A stretch of DNA of 64,000 bases, taken from Bacillota bacterium (GTDB lineage Bacteria; Bacillota; Bacilli; Bacillales; Cytobacillaceae). The DNA lies in the NCBI GenBank assembly GCA_030705955.1, contig JAUZPL010000010.1, forward strand, positions 22,895 to 86,894. The letters run 5' to 3'. How positions within the stretch are numbered: the first letter of the stretch is position 1; each line of letters begins with the position of its first letter. Positions 8,482 through 21,608 of the stretch are shown piece after piece. The notes under the pieces were generated by a model that saw only the letters and a list, made by a program, of their open reading frames with translations, was not told the DNA's origin and did no database searches. A program made the translations under genes and the position numbers.

Positions 8482-9399
8482 TCATCTTAAGATAGAGGAT
8501 GCCATTCTTACATATGTATGTCTTTTTCCCCTTATGACAATGGAGTAGGTCGTAATATTTTCTGGCATAGCAATGCCTGCTACCCCAGCATCCCCAATAT
8601 GAAATAAATCAGCTCCTGCCATTTTACTATTTAAAGCAATTTGCCTAATGGTTTCTTCATCTGAACCTTCCTGACTAGTTCCAGTGGTTAAAATGGCCAA
8701 TGCTCCTTTTTCATGAACAATATCAATGAGGTTTGCTGTTTTTTCGACTGTAAATCCAGGTACAGTTCCTGGTGATGGTATAAGAATGATATCAGCTCCT
8801 GCATCAATGAATGCGTGCAATGTCTCTTTTGGCATTAAACGGCTGCCAGCTTCCCCTGCTACACCCGCACTATGCATTTTACCAGCGATAATTAATCCCT
8901 CTTTACCAAAAACCTTTCTAGCTATCTGAATCGCCTTTGTAATTTCCTCATTGGATACACCTGTCTTTGGATTCCCTGTTAAACAAACGAAGTCAAATCC
9001 TAATTCCTTCGCTTTTTGAAGTGACTTTTCCGAAGCAAGCCTACCTTCTGGAAGCTGCCTTAAGGATTCTAATTGTCTTGCATTCAAATCAACAGGCTCT
9101 AAATTAAGGCCCATTGGGCGCCCTACTAATCTTTTTAATGTTTTTACAGTTGTTTCTGGATCCTCAATGGTTAATCCCTCAATTTCAGGGTGAAAAACAT
9201 CAAAATAATTTAATAATAGAAGATCTGCCCCAAATGCGGCAGCCATTTCTGCATTTGTTACCGCTGGATAAAAAGGAGTTACTGCACCAATAACCTCTGC
9301 CACAATGGTTCTTCCTTCGGAAGCAAGAATTGATTGTTTTAATTCTTGTCCATTCATACTTTCAAAATCTGATGCTGTACAATCTAACAATCTTTTCAT
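8482..9399 (-). CDS. TIM-barrel-like protein of a family often labelled HAD-like/PEP-phosphonomutase-like
   Basis: A 305-residue soluble protein beginning MKRLLDCTASDF. Alternating beta/alpha segments with glycine-rich loops (GADLLLLNYFDV, DFVCLTGNP, GADIILIPSPGTVPGF, GADLFHIGDAG) suggest a TIM barrel. I recognise it as belonging to a poorly characterised family that databases have labelled haloacid dehalogenase-like, although no HAD motif (DxDxT) is visible; that name should not be trusted. Homologues that I recall sit in PTS operons; here it stands alone, divergent from aceB. The ATG at 9399 is chosen because GAGGAGG lies 9 bases upstream; a TTG further up overlaps that site. The reaction is unknown. 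Confidence 0.65.
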   Translation of the reverse strand: MKRLLDCTASDFESMNGQELKQSILASEGRTIVAEVIGAVTPFYPAVTNAEMAAAFGADLLLLNYFDVFHPEIEGLTIEDPETTVKTLKRLVGRPMGLNLEPVDLNARQLESLRQLPEGRLASEKSLQKAKELGFDFVCLTGNPKTGVSNEEITKAIQIARKVFGKEGLIIAGKMHSAGVAGEAGSRLMPKETLHAFIDAGADIILIPSPGTVPGFTVEKTANLIDIVHEKGALAILTTGTSQEGSDEETIRQIALNSKMAGADLFHIGDAGVAGIAMPENITTYSIVIRGKRHTYVRMASSILR

Positions 9400-9525
9400 T
9401 ATAGTATTCCTCCTCAAAAACTAAATCTGGCAAGGATACAACAATACACTCCTCTAGATTACATTTTTTTTAATAAAAATGCTAGAAATGCGAAAAAAAG
9501 AAATAAAAATTTACAGAAAAAGCAG

Positions 9526-9554
9526 TTCCATTTTTAATTAATGTGTTATATAAT
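9526..9554 (+). promoter_or_regulatory. Putative sigma-A promoter of aceB-aceA
   Basis: TTCCAT (9526-9531), a 17-bp spacer and a perfect TATAAT (9549-9554) lie ~50 bases upstream of the aceB start. The -35 is poor, which would fit an activator- or repressor-controlled promoter. It also shows that an ATG at 9541 precedes the likely transcription start and cannot be the aceB start. Confidence 0.45.
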
Positions 9555-9603
9555 ACAAAATGAAATATTTATCTGTAATATAACAAGAAAGGTGATGAGA
9601 CCA

Positions 9604-11196
9604 GTGTCAACAAAAACAAAGGGGATTAAGGTGGTTGGGGCCATTAAACCAGCGTATGATGAAATCTTAACCACTGAAGCACTTCATTTTATCGAACAAC
9701 TAGAAGTTCTTTTCGGGGAAAGACGATTGGAACTGTTACAGTACAGAAAAAAACGCGAGAAAGAACTTAATCAAGGAAAAATGCCCGATTTTCTGCCTGA
9801 AACAAAGCATATTAGAGAGGGAGAGTGGACTATTTTTCCTTTACCTCAAGACCTTTTGGATAGAAGGGTAGAAATTACAGGGCCAACTGATCGAAAAATG
9901 GTGATTAATGCTCTGAATTCTGGTGCAAAGCTCTTTCTGGCTGACCTTGAGGATGCTAACTCCCCTACCTGGGAAAATATGATGGAAGGGCAAATAAATC
10001 TTAGAGATGCTAACAATCGAACTATTTTTTTCAAAAATCCCGATGGGAAGCAATACAGATTAAATAAGGAAGTTGCTGTCTTGATGGTAAGGCCACGTGG
10101 ACTTCATTTAGAAGAAAAACATGTTCTGGTTGATGGAAGGCCCGTTTCTGGAAGCTTTTTTGACTTCGGCATGTACTTTTTCCATAATGTTAAAAATCTA
10201 CTTACCAATGGAACAGGGCCTTATTTTTACTTACCTAAGCTAGAAAGTCATCTGGAAGCAAGGTTGTGGAACGATGTTTTTGTGTTCGCACAAAATAGGC
10301 TTGGTGTTCCACAAGGTACAATAAAAGCCACTGTTTTATTAGAGACCATAATGGCTGCTTTTGAAATGAATGAAATTTTGTTTGAATTAAAAGAGCACTC
10401 AGCCGGTCTAAACTGTGGCAGGTGGGATTACATTTTTAGTTATTTGAAAAAGTTCCGTTATCAACAGGACTTTATTCTTCCGGACCGTTCACAAGTAACA
10501 ATGACTTCGCCGTTTATGCATGCATACTCACTCCTCACCATTCAAACATGTCATCGAAGAAATGCTCCTGCAATGGGTGGAATGGCCGCTCAAATTCCAA
10601 TTCGAAATAATCCTGAAGCAAATGAAGACGCCTTTGCTAAGGTTCGTGCTGACAAAGTAAGGGAAGCTCGTGATGGCCATGATGGTACATGGGTGGCCCA
10701 TCCAGGTCTTGTACCAGTTGCATTAGAGGTATTCAATCGAGAGATGCCACAACCTAATCAAATTAACTCTGAAAAACAACAAAACATCACAATTACAAGA
10801 AAAGATTTATTGGAGGTACCAGAGGGCACTATCACAGAGGATGGAGTCAGGATTAACATTAATGTTGGAATTCAATATGTGGAATCTTGGTTATCCGGAA
10901 AAGGTGCCGCACCTATCTATAATCTTATGGAGGACGCTGCAACCGCTGAAATTTCAAGGGCACAGCTTTGGCAATGGATCCGGCATCCAAAAGGCATTCT
11001 GATTGATGGGCGCAAGGTAACTATTGATATGTATGAGCAATTAAAGTCTGAGGAACTGGAAAAAATCATACAGGAAATTGGAATCACTGCCTTTGAAAAT
11101 GGCCGATTTACAGAGGCCGTCCAGCTATTTGACCGTTTAATTTTAAACGATGACTTTGCTGACTTTTTAACGGTACCTGGGTATAAGTTTTTATAA
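9604..11196 (+). CDS. aceB: Malate synthase A
   Basis: Condenses glyoxylate with acetyl-CoA to malate in the glyoxylate shunt, allowing growth on acetate or fatty acids. The protein is about 530 residues and carries the family segments DLEDANSPTWENMMEGQ, VRPRGLHLEEKHV and the signature EHSAGLNCGRWDYIFSY. I chose GTG at 9604: AAAGGTGA lies just upstream with normal spacing, whereas the longer frame to 9541 would start inside the promoter. aceA follows 51 bases downstream in the same direction, so they form an operon. B. subtilis 168 lacks this pair; B. licheniformis, B. cereus and Priestia have it. Confidence 0.96.
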   Translation: MSTKTKGIKVVGAIKPAYDEILTTEALHFIEQLEVLFGERRLELLQYRKKREKELNQGKMPDFLPETKHIREGEWTIFPLPQDLLDRRVEITGPTDRKMVINALNSGAKLFLADLEDANSPTWENMMEGQINLRDANNRTIFFKNPDGKQYRLNKEVAVLMVRPRGLHLEEKHVLVDGRPVSGSFFDFGMYFFHNVKNLLTNGTGPYFYLPKLESHLEARLWNDVFVFAQNRLGVPQGTIKATVLLETIMAAFEMNEILFELKEHSAGLNCGRWDYIFSYLKKFRYQQDFILPDRSQVTMTSPFMHAYSLLTIQTCHRRNAPAMGGMAAQIPIRNNPEANEDAFAKVRADKVREARDGHDGTWVAHPGLVPVALEVFNREMPQPNQINSEKQQNITITRKDLLEVPEGTITEDGVRININVGIQYVESWLSGKGAAPIYNLMEDAATAEISRAQLWQWIRHPKGILIDGRKVTIDMYEQLKSEELEKIIQEIGITAFENGRFTEAVQLFDRLILNDDFADFLTVPGYKFL

Positions 11197-11247
11197 TTCT
11201 GATTTTGACGGATAAACGAAATTAAATTTTTAGAGGAGGCTAGAAAA

Positions 11248-12528
11248 ATGAAAGATTCAAGAGTAAATGAATTACAGGAAAGCTGGGAAATGGACTCTCG
11301 TTGGAAGGGAATTACAAGACCCTATACTGCAGAGGATGTTATAAAACTACGAGGTTCCATGGATATTGAGTATACTTTAGCTAAAAAGGGAGCAATAAAG
11401 TTCTGGAAGCTTTTGCATGAGGAAGAGTATATTCATGCACTTGGCGCTTTAACGGGCAACCAGGCAGTTCAACAAGTAAAAGCAGGCCTTAAAGCTATTT
11501 ACTTGAGCGGCTGGCAGGTTGCAGCAGATGCGAACCTTTCAGGTCATATGTATCCGGACCAAAGCTTATATCCAGCAAATAGTGTTCCTAGCGTAGTAAA
11601 GAAAATTAACCAGGCCCTACAACGCGCAGACCAAATCCATCATACCGAAGGAGATCACTCAATTGACTGGTTTGTTCCTATTTTGGCGGATGCTGAGGCA
11701 GGATTTGGCGGGCAGCTTAACTGTTTTGAGTTAATGAAGGGCATGGTTGAGGCAGGTGCAGCTGGCGTACATTTTGAGGATCAGCTTTCTTCGGAAAAAA
11801 AATGCGGCCATTTAGGCGGAAAAGTACTACTTCCTACACAAACAGCGGTTCGAAACCTTATTGCAGCACGTTTAGCAGCTGATGTCATGGGTGTTCCAAC
11901 CGTGCTAGTAGCTCGTACTGATGCCAATGCTGCAGACCTTATTACAAGCGATATTGATATGAATGATGCGCCGTTTATCACTGGTGAACGGACAGCAGAG
12001 GGATTTTTCCAGACAACTGCAGGAATTGACCAAGCAATTGCCCGAGGCTTATCCTACGCTCCATACGCAGATGTTGTTTGGTGCGAGACTGCTGAGCCAA
12101 ACCTTGAGGAAGCAAGAAGGTTTGCTGAAGCTATCCATGAAAAATTTCCAGAAAAATGTTTGGCCTACAATTGCTCACCATCATTTAATTGGAAGAAGAA
12201 GCTTAACGAAGAAACGATTGCGAATTTCCAAAAAGAGCTTGGGAAAATGGGCTACAAATTCCAGTTTGTCACACTTGCCGGTTTCCACGCATTGAACCAT
12301 AGTATGTTTGAACTTGCGAGAGGGTATAAAGAGCGTGGCATGGCGGCCTACTCTGAATTACAGCAAGCAGAATTTGATAGCGAACAATATGGTTACACCG
12401 CAACACGCCATCAACGTGAGGTCGGTACTGGATATTTTGATAAAGTTTCGATGGTTATTTCAGGAGGAACCTCTTCTACTACAGCATTGAAGGGGTCTAC
12501 TGAAGAAGCGCAGTTTGTTGGGAAATAA
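11248..12528 (+). CDS. aceA: Isocitrate lyase
   Basis: Cleaves isocitrate to glyoxylate and succinate, the first step of the glyoxylate shunt. The 426-residue product has the catalytic signature KKCGHLGGK at residues 184-192 with Cys186 as the active-site base, the metal-binding ADAEAGFGG segment (148-155) and [19 protein letters not shown] sits 8 bases before the ATG. It is the second gene of the aceBA operon and converges on eno, from which it is separated by a 20-bp repeat array and a bidirectional terminator. Confidence 0.97.
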   Translation: MKDSRVNELQESWEMDSRWKGITRPYTAEDVIKLRGSMDIEYTLAKKGAIKFWKLLHEEEYIHALGALTGNQAVQQVKAGLKAIYLSGWQVAADANLSGHMYPDQSLYPANSVPSVVKKINQALQRADQIHHTEGDHSIDWFVPILADAEAGFGGQLNCFELMKGMVEAGAAGVHFEDQLSSEKKCGHLGGKVLLPTQTAVRNLIAARLAADVMGVPTVLVARTDANAADLITSDIDMNDAPFITGERTAEGFFQTTAGIDQAIARGLSYAPYADVVWCETAEPNLEEARRFAEAIHEKFPEKCLAYNCSPSFNWKKKLNEETIANFQKELGKMGYKFQFVTLAGFHALNHSMFELARGYKERGMAAYSELQQAEFDSEQYGYTATRHQREVGTGYFDKVSMVISGGTSSTTALKGSTEEAQFVGK

Positions 12529-12549
12529 TAATCGGCTGTTTTTCTAATT

Positions 12550-12643
12550 ATATCCGCGAAAAATTGCTACTTATCCGCGAAAATTCTATTTTATCCGCGA
12601 TAATTTCGATTTATCCGCGAAAATCATGTATTTATCCGCGAAA
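12550..12643. repeat. Tandem array of 20-bp units (TTATCCGCGAAAAT core), five copies
   Basis: Five copies of a conserved 12-14 base core, (T)TATCCGCGAAAAT, recur at 12550, 12571, 12591, 12611 and 12631 with a spacing of 20-21 bases. The 6-7 bases between cores are not conserved. The array lies between the convergent aceA and eno genes. The same element occurs in the opposite orientation at 24593-24688. Confidence 0.85.
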
Positions 12644-12646
12644 CGG

Positions 12647-12676
12647 AAAAAAGGGTGACCCGAGGGCCACCCTTTT
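12647..12676. terminator. Bidirectional terminator between aceA and eno
   Basis: AAAAAGGGTG pairs with CACCCTTTT around a ~10-base loop, giving a T tract on both strands. It serves aceA on the plus strand and the glycolytic operon end (eno) on the minus strand. Confidence 0.85.
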
Positions 12677-12681
12677 CATGT

Positions 12682-13992
<1,311 letters not shown>

Positions 13993-14006
13993 TTAAAATA
14001 GGGGTA

Positions 14007-16323
<2,317 letters not shown>

Positions 16324-16337
16324 TCATTGCATATGGA

Positions 16338-17522
16338 TTATTTATCGTTTAAGGCCACAACGCCAGGCAATACCTTTCCTTCCATAAATTCTAAGGATGC
16401 TCCGCCTCCTGTTGAAATATGGCTCATTTTATCAGCTAAATGAAACTTTTCTACAGCTGCTGCAGAATCACCACCGCCAATAACAGAATATGTACCCTTA
16501 GATTCTGCAAGTGCTTCCGCTACTGCTTTTGTTCCACCAGCAAATTTATCAATTTCAAACACACCCATTGGTCCATTCCAGATAACCAATTTAGACTTTT
16601 GGATCACGTCACGATAAAGTTCTGCGGTCTTTGGCCCAATATCAAGTGCTTCCCAATCAGCAGGAATTTCATTGATCGGTACTACCTTTGAATTAGCATC
16701 TGCAGAAAAATCATCTGCCACAATCGCATCCACAGGTATATAGAAGTTAACACCTTTTTGCTTTGCTTTTTCAATAAAAGAATTAGCAAGGTCAATTTTA
16801 TCTGCTTCTAAAAGAGATTTACCGATTTCGTGACCTTGTGCTTTTACGAAAGTATAAGCTAAGCCACCACCAATAATGAGATTATCAACCTTTTCTAAGA
16901 GGTTTTCAATCACACCAATCTTATCCTTAACCTTGGCTCCACCAATAATGGCAGTAAAAGGACGGTCTGGATTAGAAAGGGCCTTTCCTAATACTTCAAG
17001 CTCTTTTTCCATTAAAAATCCGGAAACTGCTGGAAGATGGTGTGCAATTCCTTCAGTAGATGCATGGGCACGGTGTGCAGCACCAAAAGCATCGTTTACA
17101 TACACATCAGCAAGCTCAGCAAAGGCACTAGCTAATTTTGCATCGTTTTTCTCTTCACCAGGATAAAAACGAACATTTTCAAGAAGGAGCACATCTCCAT
17201 CATTCATTTTGGCAATTTGTGTTTTTACAGTATCGCCAAATGCTTCATCAGCCTTTTGAACGTCTTTTCCTAAAATTTCTCCTAGTCGTTTCGCTACTGG
17301 TGTTAAGCGCATTTCTTCTACTACTTTACCCTTTGGACGACCAAGATGGCTAGCAAGAATGACTTTTGCATGGTTGTCAATTAGGTATTGAATGGTTGGA
17401 ATTGCTGCACGAATCCGTGTTTCATCCGTGATTTTTCCATCTTGCATTGGAACGTTAAAATCAACTCGGCAGAATACGCGTTTTCCATTTACATCAATGT
17501 CTTTTAAGGTTTTCTTATTCAA
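16338..17522 (-). CDS. pgk: Phosphoglycerate kinase
   Basis: Transfers phosphate from 1,3-bisphosphoglycerate to ADP. The 394-residue protein carries the substrate site RVDFNVPM near the N-terminus, SHLGRPKG, the hinge/basic patch [13 protein letters not shown], the [11 protein letters not shown] nucleotide segment and the C-terminal [12 protein letters not shown] and [10 protein letters not shown] motifs. It is separated from gapA by ~137 bases containing a strong hairpin, which should lower expression of pgk and distal genes relative to gapA. Confidence 0.98.
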   Translation of the reverse strand: MNKKTLKDIDVNGKRVFCRVDFNVPMQDGKITDETRIRAAIPTIQYLIDNHAKVILASHLGRPKGKVVEEMRLTPVAKRLGEILGKDVQKADEAFGDTVKTQIAKMNDGDVLLLENVRFYPGEEKNDAKLASAFAELADVYVNDAFGAAHRAHASTEGIAHHLPAVSGFLMEKELEVLGKALSNPDRPFTAIIGGAKVKDKIGVIENLLEKVDNLIIGGGLAYTFVKAQGHEIGKSLLEADKIDLANSFIEKAKQKGVNFYIPVDAIVADDFSADANSKVVPINEIPADWEALDIGPKTAELYRDVIQKSKLVIWNGPMGVFEIDKFAGGTKAVAEALAESKGTYSVIGGGDSAAAVEKFHLADKMSHISTGGGASLEFMEGKVLPGVVALNDK

Positions 17523-17549
17523 GATAAGGACCCTCCTATTTTAAAATAG

Positions 17550-17580
17550 AAAAAGGAGAGGGGAATCCTCCCCGCTCCCC
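17550..17580 (-). terminator. Terminator/attenuator between gapA and pgk
   Basis: On the minus strand GGAG-C-GGGGA pairs with TCCCC-T-CTCC around a 4-nt loop and is followed by TTTTT. It lies in the middle of the glycolytic operon, so partial readthrough (or a second promoter) is expected; a similar arrangement after gapA is known in B. subtilis. Confidence 0.75.
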
Positions 17581-17658
17581 TTAAAAAGCTTCATACTTTT
17601 TCATTATAGACGTTTATTGTTTGAATATCCAATATCGTCTAAATGATGATTTTTAGGA

Positions 17659-18699
<1,041 letters not shown>

Positions 18700-18765
18700 T
18701 TATTTTAGAAAAACTACGCCCTTTGAATTTATAAAAAAATATAAATCCTAGGTAGCAAAAAGGGA

Positions 18766-19788
18766 TTACCCTTTTAATAACATTTTTGCTGCCCCTTCAT
18801 CTGTAATTAAGATGGTAGATGAGGGTGCTTTCTTCAAATATGCCCGGATTGCTTTTGCTTTTGATGAACCGCCTGCAACAGCCATAATATTTGGAATGCT
18901 TGAAAGGTCATTAAGCTGGAGACCAATTGTTAACACTTTATGGACAATCTCGCCTGCTTCGTTGAAATAGTAGCCGAAAGCTTCTCCAACGGCCATTCCT
19001 CTTTCAATTTTCTTCATATCTTCTGCGTTCGTTTTTCTCCGTTCAGCCATTGTAATGGCGTCCCCTATTCCATGTATGACCATGTTTGCTGATTGAATTA
19101 ATCCCAATACCTCATGAATAGCAGGCTCCTTAACGAGAGTCTCATAACTATCCATACTGACCTGGTCAAGAACATAGAATACCCGATGCTTTGCATTCGA
19201 ATTTCTTGCCATAATGGAACAAATGGTATTAGCTTGGTTTTGTACGTCCTCACCAATTCCGCCGCGCGCTGGTACAAAAAGCAGTTCATTCTCACTCAAT
19301 TCAGGCGTTAATTGTTCTGCTACAGCAGCCATCGTTGAACCACCAGTTACAGCGATGATATTTTTCCCATCAAGAAGTTTTTTCATGCAGGAGGCACTTG
19401 CTTTGCCTAATTCCCTTTTTACCATGACAGAAATGTCACTATCGCCAGGAACTATGATGGCTCTTCGTATGCCGAGGCGATGTTTCAATTCCAATTCCAG
19501 AACATCAATACCTTTAAGCTCCCGCATTAAACCTTCAAGGTCCTCTAGTAAGTTTTTCCCTTCAGACGACAAGCTCATCCCAATATTGTTAATAGTAATG
19601 AGATTTTGGTCCTTTAGAAAATCCACCTCACTTCGAAGGGTCCTCTCGGTTAAGCCCAAACTAACTGCTAGGCTTCTTCTCCCCACAGGCTGCATAAAGC
19701 CTATGTATCGTAAAATGGAATATCTTTTTTGCATAACTTGAAGGAGATCGGGTAACAATTTCCTTTGGATATCGATGAATGCGTGCAT
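18766..19788 (-). CDS. cggR: Central glycolytic genes regulator CggR
   Basis: A SorC/DeoR-type repressor of its own operon, released by fructose-1,6-bisphosphate. The 340-residue product (same length as in B. subtilis) has an N-terminal winged helix (GRRSLAVSLGLTERTLRSEVDFLKDQ region) and a C-terminal sugar-phosphate sensing domain of the deoxyribose/NagB fold with AVTGGSTMAAVAEQ and GIGDAI. AAAGGAG precedes the ATG. The tandem operator at 19816-19850 lies ~28 bases upstream, consistent with autoregulation. Confidence 0.97.
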   Translation of the reverse strand: MHAFIDIQRKLLPDLLQVMQKRYSILRYIGFMQPVGRRSLAVSLGLTERTLRSEVDFLKDQNLITINNIGMSLSSEGKNLLEDLEGLMRELKGIDVLELELKHRLGIRRAIIVPGDSDISVMVKRELGKASASCMKKLLDGKNIIAVTGGSTMAAVAEQLTPELSENELLFVPARGGIGEDVQNQANTICSIMARNSNAKHRVFYVLDQVSMDSYETLVKEPAIHEVLGLIQSANMVIHGIGDAITMAERRKTNAEDMKKIERGMAVGEAFGYYFNEAGEIVHKVLTIGLQLNDLSSIPNIMAVAGGSSKAKAIRAYLKKAPSSTILITDEGAAKMLLKG

Positions 19789-19815
19789 GATAAAGCTCCT
19801 TTTTATTTATGGTTG

Positions 19816-19850
19816 GTCATATAATGTCCCGTATAGACATATTATGTCCC
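19816..19850 (-). promoter_or_regulatory. Tandem CggR operator
   Basis: On the minus strand two direct repeats appear, TGGGACATAATATGTC and CGGGACATTATATGAC, separated by 4 bases. They match the B. subtilis CggR target pattern CGGGAC-N6-TGTC in tandem. The last half-site has one change (TGAC for TGTC). The operator lies between the upstream terminator and the cggR start. Confidence 0.9.
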
Positions 19851-19857
19851 ACCATAG

Positions 19858-19905
19858 CCAAAAAAAATTCACCCCTGTTACAACGTTCATTTTAACAGGA
19901 GTGAA
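19858..19905 (-). terminator. Rho-independent terminator after the glutaredoxin-like gene
   Basis: A 13-bp stem (TTCACTCCTGTTA with TAACAGGGGTGAA) and 12-nt loop are followed by TTTTTTT on the minus strand. It closes the rpoN/glutaredoxin-like unit directly before the CggR-controlled operon. Confidence 0.9.
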
Positions 19906-19918
19906 ACTCAATTTCAAC

Positions 19919-20176
19919 TCAAAAAGCTTGATTTTTTTGTCGCAAACGTTTACATACCTCAAATTGATCAATATACCCAAACCCAACCTCGTTCCCATCT
20001 ACTAATACAACTGGAATCATTAGTCCATAGCGCTCTGTTAAGTCATCACTTTGGTCAATATCAATTTCTTCTAAAATAAAATCCCAGTTTCTTTTGAGTT
20101 CTAAGATCGTTTCTTTAGCGGTTTCACAAAGATGGCAATGTGCTCGTGTATATAAAGTGATGATTGTTTGATCCAT
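19919..20176 (-). CDS. Glutaredoxin-like (DUF836) protein
   Basis: An 85-residue thioredoxin-fold protein: beta strand TIITLYTRA, the CxxC motif CHLC (residues 14-17), a helix, IPVVLVDG with the cis-proline position and a C-terminal helix. This is the DUF836 glutaredoxin-like family, presumed thiol-disulfide redox proteins of the cytosol; the substrate is unknown. It follows rpoN by 14 bases and is probably co-transcribed. An equivalent gene lies between sigL and cggR in several Bacillaceae. Confidence 0.88.
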   Translation of the reverse strand: MDQTIITLYTRAHCHLCETAKETILELKRNWDFILEEIDIDQSDDLTERYGLMIPVVLVDGNEVGFGYIDQFEVCKRLRQKNQAF

Positions 20177-20190
20177 AGTGCGACTCCTCT

Positions 20191-21495
20191 TTAATCAAAC
20201 CTTTTCCGTTTAGAGGATGATGGTAGTCCAAGCTGGTCACGATACTTAGCAATCGTTCGTCTTGAAACCAAAATTCCTTCATTATTTTTCAAATAATCAA
20301 CGATTTCTTGATCGGAATAGGGCTTTATTTTATTTTCTTTTTCAATTAATAATGATAGTACACTTTTTACCTGCGAAGATGAAGTACTTTCTTCTGATAC
20401 AGTCTGAATATTACTTGTAAAAAAGAATTTAAGCGGAAAGGTCCCCAATGGTGTCTGAACAAATTTTTCCCTAACTGCTCTGCTAATTGTTGACTCATGC
20501 ACACTAAGTTCCGAAGAAATTTCCTTCATGGTCATCGGTTTTAAGTATTCCGGGCCTTTTCTAAAAAAGTCCGTCTGTTTTTCCACTATTTTATATATTA
20601 CTTTCATCAGAGTTTCTTTTCTTTGTTCAATACTTTTTAAAACAAATTGAAAATCCTGATATTTTTCATGTAAAAATCGACTAACCTGTGCGTCATCATT
20701 GTTGGAAAATTGATGGTAGTAATGTTCGTTTAATCCTATTTTGGGAAGGAGATAGTCATTTAAACGAACGATGAAGCCTTCTGAACCCCACTCTATAACA
20801 GCATCAGGGGCTACGTAGGATGTAGGCCCATCAGAAAAATTGGCACAGGGCTTTGGATTCAAGTGTTGAAGCTGGTCAAAAACATCCTGTATTTCTTTCA
20901 TTGTGACCTGCAATTCGTTTGAAATCATTTTCCACTTCTTCTCGGCAAAAGGAAGAAAGTATTCTGCAAGAATGGTTTGAGCAAGCTTATTCTCTGGTTC
21001 CATTCTTTGTAACTGTAAAAGTAGGCATTCCTGAAGTCCTCTTGCACCAATTCCAACAGGCTCCATCTTCTGAATAATCTGTAAACCTTCTTCTATTAAA
21101 TCAACAGATACTCTATGGTTGTCTGCCATTTCTTGTGTATTACCACGAAAGTAACCGTTTTCATCTAAACATTGAATAAGATGCCGGATTATTTTTAACT
21201 GCTGTTTTGTATATTTTTTTAAATTCAATTGAGCAAGCAAATAGTCCTCTAACGAGAAGGTTTTATCTGCTATTTGTTCAATCCAATATGTTTTGTCTTT
21301 ATCAGGCTTTTTGGGTACACGGATGGCTTTATTTTCTACAGTAAATAGGGGATTTTCCAAAGCCTTATTTTCCAAAAACTCCGTTAGCTCTTGGGCAGAA
21401 TATTGCAAAAGGGCAATTGCCTGTGTAAGCTCCTGCGTCATTGCTAATTTTAAGGTTTGCTGCTGCCATAAACCTGCCTTTAAATTCATTTTCAA
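20191..21495 (-). CDS. rpoN: RNA polymerase sigma-54 factor (SigL)
   Basis: The alternative sigma factor recognising -24/-12 promoters and requiring AAA+ activators. The 434-residue product has the Gln/Leu-rich activator-interaction region (QQTLKLAMTQELTQAIALLQYSA), a core-binding domain, the HTH segment VHESTISRAVREKFV and the C-terminal RpoN box SRRTIAKYRDQLGLP, which contacts the -24 element. In Bacillus SigL controls levanase, arginine/ornithine, acetoin and branched-chain amino acid catabolism. Its position upstream of cggR is the usual one. No activator gene and no convincing -24/-12 promoter was found in this window. Confidence 0.96.
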   Translation of the reverse strand: MKMNLKAGLWQQQTLKLAMTQELTQAIALLQYSAQELTEFLENKALENPLFTVENKAIRVPKKPDKDKTYWIEQIADKTFSLEDYLLAQLNLKKYTKQQLKIIRHLIQCLDENGYFRGNTQEMADNHRVSVDLIEEGLQIIQKMEPVGIGARGLQECLLLQLQRMEPENKLAQTILAEYFLPFAEKKWKMISNELQVTMKEIQDVFDQLQHLNPKPCANFSDGPTSYVAPDAVIEWGSEGFIVRLNDYLLPKIGLNEHYYHQFSNNDDAQVSRFLHEKYQDFQFVLKSIEQRKETLMKVIYKIVEKQTDFFRKGPEYLKPMTMKEISSELSVHESTISRAVREKFVQTPLGTFPLKFFFTSNIQTVSEESTSSSQVKSVLSLLIEKENKIKPYSDQEIVDYLKNNEGILVSRRTIAKYRDQLGLPSSSKRKRFD

Positions 21496-21559
21496 TCCCC
21501 CCTATCTTCTATTTTACAATACAAACAGGGCTTTGGTGAATGGAAAGAAAATGGTAATC

Positions 21560-21598
21560 TAAAAAAATAGTCCCTTTGGTTGATACTTACAAAGGGAC
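21560..21598 (-). terminator. Rho-independent terminator of the penicillin-binding protein gene
   Basis: GTCCCTTTG and CAAAGGGAC form a perfect 9-bp stem, followed on the minus strand by TATTTTTTT. It lies 11 bases after the stop codon. Confidence 0.9.
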
Positions 21599-21608
21599 CC
21601 AATTCTTC

